DNA from: Diprion similis
Taxonomy: Eukaryota; Arthropoda; Insecta; Hymenoptera; Diprionidae
Direction of reading: 5' to 3'
Length of the DNA: 64,000 bases
Assembly: GCF_021155765.1 (NCBI RefSeq)
Contig: NC_060114.1
Location: 13,029,501 to 13,093,500, forward strand
Below, one piece after another: positions 30,723 to 50,437 of this stretch; position 1 is the first letter of the stretch; every line of letters begins with the position of its first letter. The notes beneath the pieces are model-generated. The model did no database searches. It saw only the letters and a program-made list of their open reading frames with translations, and had not been told where the DNA came from. The position numbers and the translations under genes are program-made.

Positions 30723-33700
30723 TACGGCTCTAGTATGTAGCCAAAAGTCTTAATGACTAAAAATTTCCAGTCAACATCACCGGATCCATCTGTCAGTAAA
30801 AGCCGATAAATGCGTCATCACCTACGAGCTTGCCAACGTCTTAACCGTTGTCAGCTGTCATTGAAATAGTTCAATCGCAGTTATGTACATTATCGAGTTA
30901 TGAAAGTATCAAATAAACTGATGACTGATAAGTTTTAGCTATTATTCAAGAGTCATGCGAATTTCATTGCACGTAAATTACAGTTTCCAATCAGTTTCGC
31001 AGTCGAAACTGACAGACAATCTGGATATATGATGCGATCTACTACAGGGAAGAGATTGTGTACGTTATTTCGAAACGCAATCCAGTAAAGAGTAAAAGTT
31101 AACTCAAAGTGACCAAAAATTCGAATTTCGAATTAACTCGTTTTCCAACAGTTCACAATACCATAAATAAAACAATAAAAGGATTTTCAGCGCAGCTCTT
31201 ACACTCTTTCGTGCAATAATCTTAATTCTCATTCTTTTATTCTTCTCTGTTACAAACTATTGATGTACTTAAATCAGATTGAGCAGATACATTTTGCAAC
31301 TGTGTTTTCTTTTTGAATAACTTAATCTGTTTCGTGTGTTTACAAGTGAAATTTCAGCAGGTTGCACACTTTTGATTATTGGAGCTATGTATTTTTATTT
31401 TTTCGATCAGATCGAAATTTTATTCCAACGCAAAAATTCGTTGCGATTACTTTTTAACATTAGTAGAAAGTCTTAGCTACCAAATGAACCAATTCAAAGC
31501 CTTTGTGAGAAAAAGAAATAAGTTATAATATTGAAGACTTGATTTGCGCAAACCGTCATTCAAATTCGGAAGATTGAGAAGTAATCCGTTAGCATCTTCG
31601 TACTTGGAGTAAATTTGGAGAGAAAATATCAATTATACCTTACATAATGTATCCATTGGCAATTATTATTATTTTAATCTTCCATGTATAATGTCATCAT
31701 TCAGACTGGTAAATTGTTCTATTTTTCCCCGTAATTATAATACTCTCAAATATATATAATATATCAGATTCTTCGAATAGATACGATTCATACTTTATGT
31801 AGCAACTACATGTGAAATAACTAGATCAAAATATTGAGACCCCCTGCTTTCCACATATACATAATACCTGAAAACTAAACGTACGTGTAAAGTTACACCC
31901 CTGAAAGCGGTACAACAGGACCGACGACACGAAGCTTACGCTACAAAGAAGGAGAGTGAATATCTATATCTACTACATTAAATTGTCACTGAAATTTTAT
32001 AATGTTTATATTAGACAGTTTCCGATATGACAAGTTTATTACGTCGAGTCTATACTACAATTTCTAACACAGAAAAAGTAAAAATAAATAAATTATTTAT
32101 TGCACACGAGTACCTACTTCAATAAAATTCTCTTTTACAATAATTTTTCGTTTAATCTCTCCCAATTCGTAACGTACGCTGTACACGTATGATGTACGAA
32201 GCTTACTTTCATCTGGTGACATACTTGTACATGTATATTTGGATGATAATGATTCGCAATGACAGTGACGGTGATGATAATAATAATAATGATAATGATA
32301 ATAATAATTTTATGTTAATATATATATTAAATTTCTTACCATCTAAGGAATTGGGTAAATACATTGCAAAATGATCAGTTAAAAGTATAATAAAATTACT
32401 TGAAAAAAAAAAAGAGAACGAAACTACCCGTAGATTGTCCGCAATTGAGCAGTTGCAAACAATTAAGGTATCGCTTCGGCTAGAAAGTAAAAACTGATGT
32501 ATAAATAATAATAATATTAGTAATTATAATGAGTTTAATAATAATTGCAGTAATATGATAATAATAAAAATGTACAAGTATGGAATAAAAAAAAAAAAAA
32601 AAAATAACACAACAATCATGATATAATGATCGTCATCCCGACAACAACGAAACTGACGAATTGTTGGAGGGCCAAAACAAAATTTTCGATAGCAATTATA
32701 CAATTCCGTAGTTTCGTAACATGCTCATCATTCTCGTACCAGGTACTGTATAAATTAGGCGAAAATCTTGTTCAGCTGCAGGATGTCCAGTGACGTAATT
32801 GAAATTCGATTGCAGGTGAGACGGTATCATTCAATAGTAACAGGACGCAATCAGTAAAATGAAGAGCATCGAGCAATTTCTAATTCTACAGTCATAGAAA
32901 CATCCTGCACGTATAAATATACGTATATACGTGTATGTATATACTATATATCAAAATACATAATATACATACACGTATATATACTTATGTATAATATTGT
33001 GTACCTAGTTAAACTTTGTTAAACTTTCTTAAACTTTGAATTATATGCTTCTCGTCCACTTTTTTACCCGCAGACACAGATTTAATATTATTTATAGTGA
33101 TTTTACAGATACTAATGTGTATGCACATATATGAATATTGTAATATTGTTACATGTGCATGCACGTAAATGAATATTTACAATTACATTTATACAATTAA
33201 TCGTTAAAACAGGTAGGAATCAAATGTCCAAAGAATAAAAGTTGCATTTTTAACATTGACACTTTTTTAGTTCCGACGTAAGGTAATTCAGACAATTAAC
33301 CAGAAGATTTCGCCTCACATCAGATTCAAACATACCAAACAAATCTCTATTCTCGATACTAAAAGAACAAATACGAAGTCAAAAGTCGTGTTAAATACAT
33401 TCTAAGCTCATCATACGACCCAAAGATTCGCAGTTTCGACCTTATTTTTCCCCTGCGCGTAAATGACTTTTTCTTTATCTATTGGACACTTGGAATTCTT
33501 AAGACGTTTATTTCTCTCGTTTATTGTCGTTACTTAAAAATGGTTACCTAAAAGACATCTTTCAGTTGAATTCTATTATTCGATACAACTTCTTGGCGTA
33601 TTATATCGTCTCTACAGAATGTCTTTTCAAGACACATTGCACCTTAAATAATTCTTTAAAACGACTTTTATTCGAACACTGAATTAATAAAACGTTTCTG

Positions 33701-34577
33701 CTTAACAAACTTTGACCTTGCTTGTGCGAAAAAATACCTTTTAATTAAACGTGGAACGATTCTTTTTTTTACCATTCTTTTGTTCATTGTCACCCGCAAG
33801 GTCTCAGAAATGCTTCGTGTATCTCTCCATCCAGGACCGAAGACATCTTTTGTCAGGTGAAGTTCTATTTTCAAACGTTGTTCTGTGACGAATTTTGGAT
33901 TTCGCATTGTCTGGGATATAAAACAATAAGTATCTCTTGACATTCCGAGACTGTGAATGGTGAGAAGAAATTAATTTTATTTCTACTAACCGAAAAGATG
34001 GCAGGATGATGATTGTTCTGGTTACAACTATTCTACACTCCCACAGATTGCAGCTAAATTCCATCTCTACTGTATACATTCTCGCAATATTTATTTGTTC
34101 TTTTCTTTTCTTCCTCTAAAATCCATCTCTCGATCCTTCGCCTCAAGCGGGAATCTGGCAATTGTTACGATAACATCTTTCAAGTCAATACTGTCCTGTC
34201 GATTCATTCAAAGAAAGGCACAATCGATGCAGATTGAGCTACGTCCGTGTATAAAAATCAAAAAGATCCCGGATACGTTTACAATATAATGTGTGAACTA
34301 AAATATCAATAAATTACAAACAAACGGAAATAAAAAGTTTTCTTACTCCGTTTTCTCTTTTATACAATTTACAGTCTAGATTACATTTTTCTAGTTTCTT
34401 GGCTTTATTTTCTCTTGATTTTTTTTTCCGAGTATTTAGGAGGTATCCCGTCATCTACCAACTTTCGTATTGCCACTGCGATGCTAGATCATGTTTTCAC
34501 ATACACGTCGTTTCCTCACTTTTGTTTCTCCTATCCGTAAAGTTTAGTCGGAACATTTGTTCGATTTTTACTTCATC
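30723..34577. other. Intergenic/3' UTR region between two convergent genes
   Basis: This contains the 3' UTR of the 27.7 kb gene (AATAAA at 30912) and, at the right, that of Csk. Directly visible simple repeats are an AAT/GAT-rich stretch (about 32275-32315), a poly(A) run (32588-32604) and an imperfect palindrome of TATACGTGTATG / CATACACGTATA at about 32926-32985. No coding exon is supported. Confidence 0.5.
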
Positions 34578-40294
<5,717 letters not shown>

Positions 40295-43200
40295 TATCAA
40301 CGATGGCGGGCGACCATTATCTACAAAAATAAAACAACGAGACTTGAATCTATTTGCAAAAAAGATATGAGGCTTCAACACAGTCATAAGTAATATTATT
40401 TTGTAGCTTCCCCGAATGAGGCTACATTTTGGCAAGGCTACTAAAGGTATTTCAATTGATATATTGGGAATGTCACTTTGCAATGCGTCATCTGGTGGAA
40501 CAAAAATCAAAATAATGCAATCAGGCTGACAGTTGACCGTTGGCGGTGTTTTTTCGTGTATGGATAGTAGAACGGGTATAAAGTTGATTATGTTTAATTA
40601 ATTTATTCTACACGAGTAATTTGAAACCCCAAAAATTACGATTCGCCTTCATTAAAATTAAAAACTGAGGTTATGTGGTGATAAAATGGCGTCGGGAACC
40701 AGTATCTGACGTCATGAGGACATTTCCCAATATTCGTAGTTAAATTCGATCAAATAATTTATTCGACAAAATGAAATATCAACTATAAAATGTCATTCGA
40801 TTGGTTCAAAATTGTTAAATAATATGAAATTTTCTTCCTAGACAGTGTGAACATTAAACACAGCTGAAAATGATGGGAAGAATCTCAATGACATATGTAA
40901 TTAAACAATCACTTATTGCATTGTTACATTCACGTAAGCATTACGTCAAACAAACATTGCTCATTGTCAGTTTAATTATAGACAAAGAGGAAAAAATTTC
41001 GCGTAGGAATGGGATCAAAAAAAAAAATGGTAAAATATAATTTTAAAATCCGGAATCACCAGATCGCTGATTTCTGGCTTTGCCTGATGACGTTACCGGA
41101 TAAGATGTGTAATCACATAGTTATTGCTCAAGTTGATAAGAAAGACGCATATTATATACATATAACTGCGTATTTCATTCATCGCATTGCGTAAATTTAT
41201 ACCAAGATGCACGCCTACGTACGTGTATGCAGATTAATACGTGCACCAATTATGCAAACTAGTCTCTCGGCCACTTTTGCTGCTCATACACGCCATATTG
41301 CCAGCTGACGAAGAAGCGGAGAAGGAGAAGGAAGAAACTCTCTGCCGATGAATATTTAATTAGGTGTTTAATTAATCGCGAGCTAGGTCTTAAATCGATA
41401 TGCATGCCTATAATATAATAATTTTCATGGAATTCCGAAAGTTTTCTATATAATTATTCCTAGCATAGGCCAGACTTTCACTCAGACGTGAAGACGTAAT
41501 ATTATTTTCGTTTCGTTTCTTTTCATTTTTCGATAATAATTTCTCTACGTCAGATTCAAGAACGTTCATAAGTTAATAAGTTTTTTATTATCGTGTACAT
41601 ACATTTATGCATGAATGTATGAAGAATTCCATGCGAACCCGATCAACGTCTGACCCTCACCGTTTCTATTTTTTTTTTTATTCAATTGCTCAATTGTTTA
41701 CAAATACTTTCGTGGAATTTAAAAAGAACTTTTTTCAAAATCACTTTAAATATTCATAACTAATTGAGCAGTGGAATAAAAAATCTGAAAAAAATTCAGG
41801 GTACTTTTTCAGAGTTAAGACAATTTGAAAAACTGCTTGAATATTAACAATAACTTGAAATTTTTCTAAATTTCATTTATACGAACAATCGGTTGTCTCA
41901 ATTACATAATCGAAAATTTTCAAACCTTATTAGTGATTTTGAATAATTCCATTAGGCAGACAAAAAAAATTATTGCATAATCTATCGCGAATATGCTTAT
42001 AAATAAATTGAAAGAATCACGACGACGAAACTGGTCAAGCGTATCACCACCTCGTTGTTTTTTTTCCTCCGTAATCAAAATACATTCTAACTTTCTAAAT
42101 AATGATAATAATTATCGCGAGGTAGCCGGGCGATGTATCATCAAATATAGATATAAATAGGATACTTATCCTCTATATATCAAGTGCTATCTTCCCTTCT
42201 TGGTTTTTTCATTTTTCTCTTTTTTTTCTTTCATTTGTTTACATATATACTTAATAAAGATAACACAGAGCGCCACAGGATTGTGTTACACCTGTAACGG
42301 AAACGTACATCGATTGTGCTATAGATAATGAAAACAAGTGTATGCGCTGCTCAGATATTTGTAGATACATCATGCGAATTCCGGTGGCTACCGTTATCAT
42401 CATAATTACATCAAGCCATATATGGAGGATAAATTAGCTTGAAAGGATTGAATTTTTGCAAAATTATTGGTCTGATTATCACGTAGCGATCTGAAATCTG
42501 AAGAAGAAGCCTGCATTTTTATATATTATACAATTTTATCTTGTTTTAATTTTTTTCTATTTTAATTGTTGTTGTTCTTTTTTTTTTCTTTCTTCTTCTT
42601 TTTCTAATCGGATCAACACATTTTTAAATTAATTTATTCAATCGTAACGATTCTTTGACGATATTTATAACATTGTGTGATATAAATTATAACTTATAAT
42701 GATACGAGTGATTAAGAATTGGCAACTTTTCAGTAAAAGCCAATATACGTTGTAAGATTTGGCGAAGAGTTTGCTTGATTCGAATTAAGAAAAGATCGTT
42801 TAAATTTTTGCCTTATTTTCAAAATCTTTAAATAACTTCTTGCATTGTAAAGTGTTATATTTACAATAAAAAATTAATTTTGTAAGATTAAAAGCGCTCA
42901 AAAATATGGATAACAGTGAATCGCAAAAAATTCAATTATATCAACGAACATCGAAAACATGTATGTAGAATTTTTACACAGATTCCAACTTTCCTGATAA
43001 AGAAAAAAAAAATAAAAAGATTTGGGGGGGAAGGGGGGGGGGAGGACAACAAACCACAATTAGATAGCTGAATAAATAAAAGATGTATTGAATTATTCAG
43101 CGAGCGTTTTTCCTTGGCATCAGCAATGACGTCAGTTATGTCACACGAGAGAAGAAGGAGAAGAAGTAAAAGAAGAAGAATTAGAATTAGAAAAAGAAAG

Positions 43201-46200
43201 AAGAAGAAAAAGAAGAGGATACATATGTAATAATAAAATTTATACGTAGGTGGAGGACGAATGGAAGGATTGAATATAAGGTGAGGACTCGCAGTCCGAC
43301 ATACTAATACATCTGAATCACCTTTACGTAATCTTAAGTGACCATTACTCGAGATAGAGCTAGACTGGCAAACTAGCACGCACCCATTTTTTGTGTCACT
43401 TGAAATTACTATTTTATCCACACACCGCGCGGTGGTATATACGCATACGTGTTAGGGTGGGCCAAAAAAAAAAATAGTCATTTTTTTTTTCGTCCGCCAC
43501 CGTGAAAATATCGTTCAAGATGACGAAAAAAAAAAAAAAAATTCTGTCCAAGTTTGAGCTCTTGATATAAATATTAAAAGATCCTCGATTAAAAATTTAT
43601 CCATAAATTTATTCTTTCAATTCATCCGTCGTCGAATTTTTTTTTTCTCTCATTTTTTCCAGCATCACTTTGAAGCGTGTAAGACACTTTTCTTTTTTTT
43701 TTATTTTTTTTCTTTTTTTTGGCTTATTTGAAAAGAATGTTTTTTACTGCTACAAAAGTGAAGATAAATTTCTTTCAATTAAATTTTACCCCCTACTTAA
43801 AATTATTTATTATAAATACGTTATAAACGAATAGAATTCCTAACCTCAATATTTGTTGGATATGAAAATAAATGTTTTCTTGAATTTAGTTTTGGTATTT
43901 TAAATTTCATACTAATGATTTTATAAATCGTCGATCGCGTGTTAAAAGATAGAAAAAAAAATGAACAAACAACCAATCAAAGAAAATGATTCGACCACCG
44001 AATTTTTCTTTCATGCTCCGAATGTATCTTTCATCCACAATTGGAAGGGTGAGCTCCTAGGGACATTTTCTGACGGTCGCGATTGGTATTGCGCCGGCTG
44101 CTCTGTCAGGCGGTAACTGTTGGCCAATGAAATTCGAACGACTTGACGCACGCGCATAAAGTGCGCACTTTCCTCGTGGACACACGGTATGTACGCACTT
44201 TGGGGGCACGCAAAGTGAGTTCTGTATTATGTATGAGCCTGCACGTATGGTTTCAAGCGAGTACCTATCACGTACTCTTACACGACATCGTTTGCATGCT
44301 GTGTGACTGAATATATATGTATATACGTATATGTATATATATTATATTCTAGTATATAGGCGTATGTACGCAAGTGTGCGAATTCACTTCCATTTAGGTG
44401 ACATCATCATAGTCATCGCCTTCATGATGCGCACTTCGTAAGTAGGTATGAGGTACGCTACATACATTATGCATCTAGATGACGCGACAGTAAGTATAGG
44501 TATGTTTTATAAATATGTGAGGGCGGGATTGATATTCCGAATTTGAAAAGTTCTGAATTTTTTTTGGGCGAAATTTGAATTAAAGAAATAAGACTTTGAC
44601 GAAATATCAAAGTTTCGAATGGTTTAAAAGTCAACGTTCAATGTTATGAAATGAGATAATTCCGAAACTCCGGCAAGTCAACGTTCCGAAAGTGCGAAAA
44701 TGAGAGAATTTAAAAATATGTAGATTTAAAAAAATTTCTAATGGTACGTTGGTGTAAACAACAACTAGAATAACAACAGCAACAACAACGGAGTAAAATG
44801 TCTGAGATAATATAGTTGTTACAGTAAATAACAAAAATGCAATACGATACGTAGTAAAATTAGGGACGATATTTCTTTTCACCCTTATCATTTCATTTGT
44901 TATTCTTGGACACGCATCACATTTTACTAATCGCAAATTGTCATGTATAAAACATATAATGACGTAATGTTTGCAATGATTTCGACATTTTGTGATTAAT
45001 GGATAAAATGAAATTCCATTATTGGCTTTTGTAATTATATATATAATATATATCTCGTACTAGTTTCAATGATAAAAAAATAATTATGAGGACGATAAAT
45101 AATAATTCTACCATATCAAGGACTCGAATAGTTTCCCCAAGTGTCAATATTTCTTAAAAATTTTATCATTGTACGAGTATCTCACCATCAGTATGAGAAG
45201 CAACATAATATTGTTTATATTTTTCCTCGACACTGTTTATCAACGACTCTGACTTGCAGAAAATGACATAAATAATGATTTCGCGTTTAATTTATCTTTC
45301 CAGTTATGTAATTCACGTTTCGATTACGAATTTCATGTATAAATAGTAACAATTTGATTTGTAATAAATCTGGAATACAAGAAAAAAAAAAAAAAAAGAC
45401 TTCAATTTGCAGGAACGCAAAAATACGTATTAAAGAACATATATATAACACTGCATAATAAATGTAAAAAGGGATTCACTCGTTCGGTATTCTTAACAGT
45501 ACAAGTTACTGTACAGTGACCGAGAGTAAAACCCGTAACATCTGTTGTCGGCGTTATAAATGGCGTTAAAAATGTTTGATGTGTAGTACAGGTGGTTGAA
45601 AGTTGATGATTATTTTCTTTGTGTTTTTCATCATTTTTTTTTATCTGTCTTCGCGAAAAGCGACTCGTAACAGCTTGCAGTGACAAATAAAAAAACTACT
45701 ACAACAAAAGTTTAAGATAATTATAAGTTTGCATCAATAATATTATTTTTACATCATTACACATAGTCAAAGGCGAAAACGAAATGTTTGCTATGCAATT
45801 TCATTTGTTTTCGTTACTACTTTTAAAAGCAAAGATTTTTGGCAAGTATTCGCGGTAGCAGCTAAAACAAGATTCTTATTTTTCAAATTCGTCACGATGA
45901 CGACTGATTTTCTTTTTCAAGCTCCGCATTATAGAGTTTGAAAAAATTTCGATTAGCATAAAATTTTTAATCATTTGTCAGACGCTTCGACGTTATTTAC
46001 GTTCAATGTTGTTGTTGTTGTTACTTTCTTTTTTTTCTTTTATTTACTCCCTCGAGTGTTATTTTTATAAAAGTATTAAAATAACAATAACATCACTTTT
46101 TACCGTACTTTGGTATACGTATAGTAATCGAAAATGAAGTATTATTCAGAACGTTAAAATTGTTGTCAATTGTGAATAAATTATATATTTAAATAAAGAA

Positions 46201-46870
46201 AAAGAAATCAAAGTAATTTCATAATACAAAAACATATCTTATTTTCCCTCATTTCTTTCCCATCAAATAATTATAGCTATCGCTATATGTATACATATAT
46301 ATGTATAGGAGGGTGTTATAGAAAAAAAAATAATTTACGATTTTCCATCGTGGCATCCCCTAAAAAGTTTGTTCAAGTTGAAAGATTCTGTAAAAAGATG
46401 AGATGATCAAGATGATTTGATTTTTCTACAGCTAATTTGCCGGAAGACTGTCTTCTTCTTCTTCTTTTTTTTTATTTCTCTCTCTCTCTCTCTCTCTCCT
46501 TGTTGAAAATAATTAAACAGCATGATCCATCCTACCGCGGTGTCTCTCAATTTCACCATCATTATATTACACCTTATATCCATTATGCCCAAGACTACCT
46601 GCGTCTATTATTTCTCTCTTCCTTCGACCATCCAACAACATACCGGCAACAGTTTCCGGTAATCGCGTACGTATAAAACACAATTAACAGATTTATTTTT
46701 TACTAATTAAAGGAGTTCGCACGAAGTGCAGGGAGGTTTATAAAAGTAACTCATGTTAGAAAAAGAGATACATCCGCTTCGATTTTTCTTTTTTTTTTTT
46801 TTTTTTTTCTTTTTTCCACTTTGCCTCGCCTGTCCTTCGCTTCGTTTCTCGGATTTTCTCTTATTCTCTC

Positions 46871-46873
<3 letters not shown>
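40295..46873. other. Large AT-rich region with no supported gene
   Basis: The start probably holds the Csk promoter (40295-40560). Beyond that I see only AT-rich DNA, homopolymer and purine tracts (GAA-rich 43145-43220, a G-run 43024-43046), and a TE-like end at about 43453 (TTAGGGTGGGCCAAAAAA). A CpG-richer patch at 44090-44230 includes a perfect 14 bp palindrome, AAAGTGCGCACTTT (about 44158). Long ORFs here are low-complexity. Confidence 0.5.
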
Positions 46874-46909
<36 letters not shown>

Positions 46910-46925
46910 TGTGTGTGTGTTATTT
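46470..46925. repeat. Microsatellites: (CT)n, (T)n, (TA)n/(GT)n
   Basis: A CT tract lies at about 46476-46498, a T-rich run at about 46788-46815, and a TA tract at 46874-46907 is followed by GT repeats to 46921. All are directly visible. Confidence 0.95.
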
Positions 46926-47636
46926 TTTTTATGTTGTTGTTGTTGTTGCTATTACTGTTACCATTGGTATCTACTCGATGAAAGCGTTACATATTTAATG
47001 CGCACATGCCTGCTGCAGAGTATGTGTATGATATAACCAAGAGGGAGCAGCGCGACTTTCGCGTTCGTTCATAGACTTCTCACACCCACTCAAGAGGAAC
47101 AGCAGACATGATACACAGGCGGATAAATACTTCGTCGGTATTTTTGTGGTCCGTGAGTATTGCGTTTATACCTAGTAATAGGTATTCACCGTATCCTCTG
47201 TGACTCTGTGCCAACCATCGCAACCTCGTTGCGGCTTTACACATCAACAACGTAGTGTAAGAATTCGAAGAGGGATAAATTTAGATTCGACGAGGAAGGA
47301 AAGAGAACGAAGATGAAGAAGGAAAACACATCTGGAGAGTCGAAGAGATATAGATATAGATATAGATATACATACATACATATATACAACGCAGGCAACA
47401 ACCTTGACCTACCGAACATATATTTCTTTCTTTTCGTATGTATTATCGACAAATCAAAATGGAAAATAATATGAAAAATAAGACACCACAAAAATTTACC
47501 CACCTAATTGATAAGAAAAGTAAGAAAAGAATAGAAAAAAAAACAACGATTACCGAAGAGTTGAAAAACTATACATTCGATTGGAGAATAAACGAGGGAA
47601 TAGACCAGCAGATATTGGATCGAAGACATGTCTTGT

Positions 47637-48015
47637 ATTAAGGGGGTGCCCTGGTCGATTTCGACATTGTCGTGTATATCTCCAAATATGGAAGTCCACG
47701 TATCTCAACCGCGAGAAAGTGTTACACCCTTTGAGTCAGAAATTATTGTGTCAAGTCAACTTTTACAACAAGATAGTAGTCTATGGTTTTTAGGGTCCCT
47801 GTTTGCGAATCTGAGTCCAGATTTTGGAACTTCAAGATGGCGGATCCAATGTGGGGGACAAAAATTTCAAATTTGATCGAATCGATCAAAAAACTCTATG
47901 CAGGGGTTTTCGGAGTCGCTGGTTGGATTCGCAACACTGAAATTTCAAAATCTAAATTCAGATTCGTAATCAGTAGCCTCAGTGTTACTCAGAACTATCA
48001 CCTCGAGACGAGTTA
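47637..48015. mobile_element. Probable transposon fragment starting TTAAGGGGGTGCC
   Basis: This begins abruptly with TTAAGGGGGTGCCC, a terminus resembling those of the foldbacks at 12432 and 50115. It contains an internal near-repeat with about 119 bp period (AGGGTCCCTGTTTGCGAATC at 47791 and CGGAGTCGCTGGTTGGATTC at 47910). There is no intact coding frame and the other end was not located. Confidence 0.4.
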
Positions 48016-48299
48016 TCAAAGGTTTATAACAACTTGATCTGGGGCTTCTGGAACCGTCAAGTCTTATCATTACCATTGTCATTATTATTTTACGACCATC
48101 GTTAATCGTTAATTGATTAGGGTTTCCTTTACGCACGTGTTACAACTTCCTTGGCTTCTTTTTCGGAAAATTTTTTCTCCAATTAAGACTCGCGTGTTGA
48201 TAATAATTTTCACCCTACTCACGAGTGGTGAAGTCTTTATGTACAATATTTCAGACGTTCGTCGAGACCGTCGTGTGCAGACGCAGGAAGAACTCGACT

Positions 48300-50050
48300 G
48301 CGTTAACTGACTGAGCACTAAACCGGCCGAAGAAATTAAGAGTCGATATTAACGGTCGTCGTTACGTGCAGGCGTAATACTACGCGGTGAAATCGTATGA
48401 TAATTCCATTCCTCAGTTCGATCGCCAACGCGATGTGGAAAAAGTGGTTTTTCGATAAGAAGAAAGAGAAAAGTTCCTCTCGCCCAATCTGCAATTCGCG
48501 CGGGCGTCGTTATAGCGTTGTTATAAATCTTGTTGTAAATGTATTAGCCAAGCAAAAATACCGCTGATGGTTTTCATTCTCGAATTTCTTCTTCTTCTTC
48601 TTCTTTTTCTCCTTTACTTCAATCAAGAACGAATTCCGACGGTTCGGTGGTGAAACGCGAAGGAATTCCAAGACACGATATAAAATTCTCTGGCGTTTCT
48701 ATCTTTTCTTTTACTCTCTCACACACGCTCTCCTTCTCCCTCTCTCTCTCTCCCGCTCTCTCTTTCTCTCTCTCAAGGTCGACACACCAAATTCCATGGT
48801 GGGAGAATTCCGTGACTGTCGAAATTCCACGACGACTGAACACCCTGGTTATTGACGCTTGTTAAAAATCGTAAAAGCGTGAAGAAGGCGAGAGCCTGCA
48901 CCGAGTCGTCGAGGTCTAGCGACGGGTAAGCGAATTTCGAGAGATACTGCTGCTGCTGCTGCTGCTGCCGCTGCATATTCCGTCCGGTCAAACATTGAAT
49001 AAAACATAACGAATTCTCGCGCAAAGTGCCTGCAGTAAGTATCAGCGGGCTGCGGAGAAGCGAACATCGTTTGTTTTTACGTACCAAGGCAGTAAGTACG
49101 TACTTCGAAAAAGGAGAGTGATAAGAGGTATGCAAGGAAAAATATCAGACCCTTAAAGGGCCGGTCGATCGAGCAAGAGTCAGGAAAACAGGGGGGGAAA
49201 CGGTAAGAAACAGGTTCGAAAAACTACGGGGTTGCAGTCGAGAAGAGGAGCAGAAGAAGCAGCTTCGAGATCTTCTCGCGGTCGCTGCGTAAACTCGGTT
49301 GACGATTAGAAAAAAAAAAAAAAAAAAAAAAAGCAATTCACGAACTTCCGACGGAAGACGAGGTCTGGTGTTGTGTGCACACTCCAGTGTGTCGATGGGA
49401 GTCTTTTGCCTTCTATCCTCGTCTTGTTTAAAGTTCTAGTAATTCTGTTTATATCGTGTTGTTTACGGATGAACGTTGTTTCCTGTACATTACCTGTTAA
49501 CTAAGTGGAGTCGTGGTTTCCGCGCTCGGTTTTGTTCGTCGAGGGGTTAAACCAGCCGGACACTTTTACCCATCCACTTGACACAGCACGACACCCGACG
49601 AGTATTCACCTCGGACGTCAATTGTACCGCGACGTCGACACAACACCGTAACAAACACCGTAACACTGCATAGAGAACACCTTCGACTTCTGCAAGAAGC
49701 GAATGTCACACGCTCATCTCGACTCGTCGGCCATTTTGCCACAGAGTCTAGGTATCTGGTATGTAGGTGGAATTGAACGCTACATCCACTGTAATATCCG
49801 ACACCACTTTGCGCCCACTTGGTTGGCAGCTCGCCGCTTACATTAATTCCGCCTGGCTGTTTGGTTGGTACTGAAATAATACGGCGCGCTCCGTAATAAG
49901 ATTCCACAGACTGTGCAGCCTGCGGCCATCTTGCGGCCTCCGAGCGAATCTCGGCGCGACGCTCTATCAATAAATTCTCACGCCGCGCCGCAAGGTGGGG
50001 GGAATCCCAGATTCACGGGCGTTCTTTTTTCAAATTAACATGGATGACTT
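48300..50050. promoter_or_regulatory. CpG-richer promoter-like zone with simple repeats
   Basis: G+C and CpG rise relative to the flanks, and two YY1-like AAGATGGCCG/AAATGGCCG motifs occur on the minus strand (about 49928 and 49730). Simple repeats include CTT (48588-48605), CT (48715-48774), TGC (48948-48971) and A (49310-49332). This could be a 5' noncoding exon or promoter of a gene whose coding exons are elsewhere, or of the FAM169-like gene. No coding exon could be defined. The minus-strand ORF at 49566-49970 has no recognisable domain. Confidence 0.3.
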
Positions 50051-50114
50051 AGATTCCGTTGGTCCTGATCTAATATTTCTTTGAATAATTTGGCGAGTCT
50101 AGACATGAGCCGTT

Positions 50115-50437
50115 TAAGGGGGGAGTATAGTGAAATTTTGATATTATCGAGTTTTCCTCCTTTAGACAAAATTTAGATCATGGTAGTGTGTGTCCTGAGG
50201 AAAAATTTCAATCTCCTGCGATGAAAGTGTGTGTGCAAGGAAATTTTGGCCGAAAATTTCCAGCGTACCGTTTACAAAAGTTCCTTGCGCATACTTTCAT
50301 TGCAAGAGATTGCAATTTTTTTTCCAGGACACGTACTACCATAATCTAAATTTTGTCAGGACGAATTTTTGATGACATTTTTTTTTTTGGCATTTGAAAA
50401 ACAAAAAACTCGACATCACCGAAATCCCCCCTGAATT
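50115..50437. mobile_element. Foldback MITE with roughly 130 bp inverted repeats
   Basis: The left arm (TTTAAGGGGGGAGTATAG, then GACAAAATTTAGATCATGGT and AATCTCCTGCGATGAAAGT) pairs with the inverted right arm (ATTCAGGGGGGATT, GACAAAATTTAGATTATGGT, AATCTCTTGCAATGAAAGT). The total is about 323 bp. It has no coding capacity. Its TTAAGGGGG-type terminus resembles that of the 12432-13089 foldback. Confidence 0.8.

Noticed and set aside
42936-43421. Minus-strand ORF of 161 residues
   Set aside because: It is dominated by poly-Phe/Leu and Pro runs translated from purine and G tracts.
47108-47155. Possible short coding first exon ending at a GTGAGT donor
   Set aside because: Only about 16 codons with no matching downstream exon found, so too little support.
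49566-49970. Minus-strand ORF of 134 residues
   Set aside because: It has no recognisable domain, and YY1-like motifs lie within it. It fits a promoter or noncoding first exon better.
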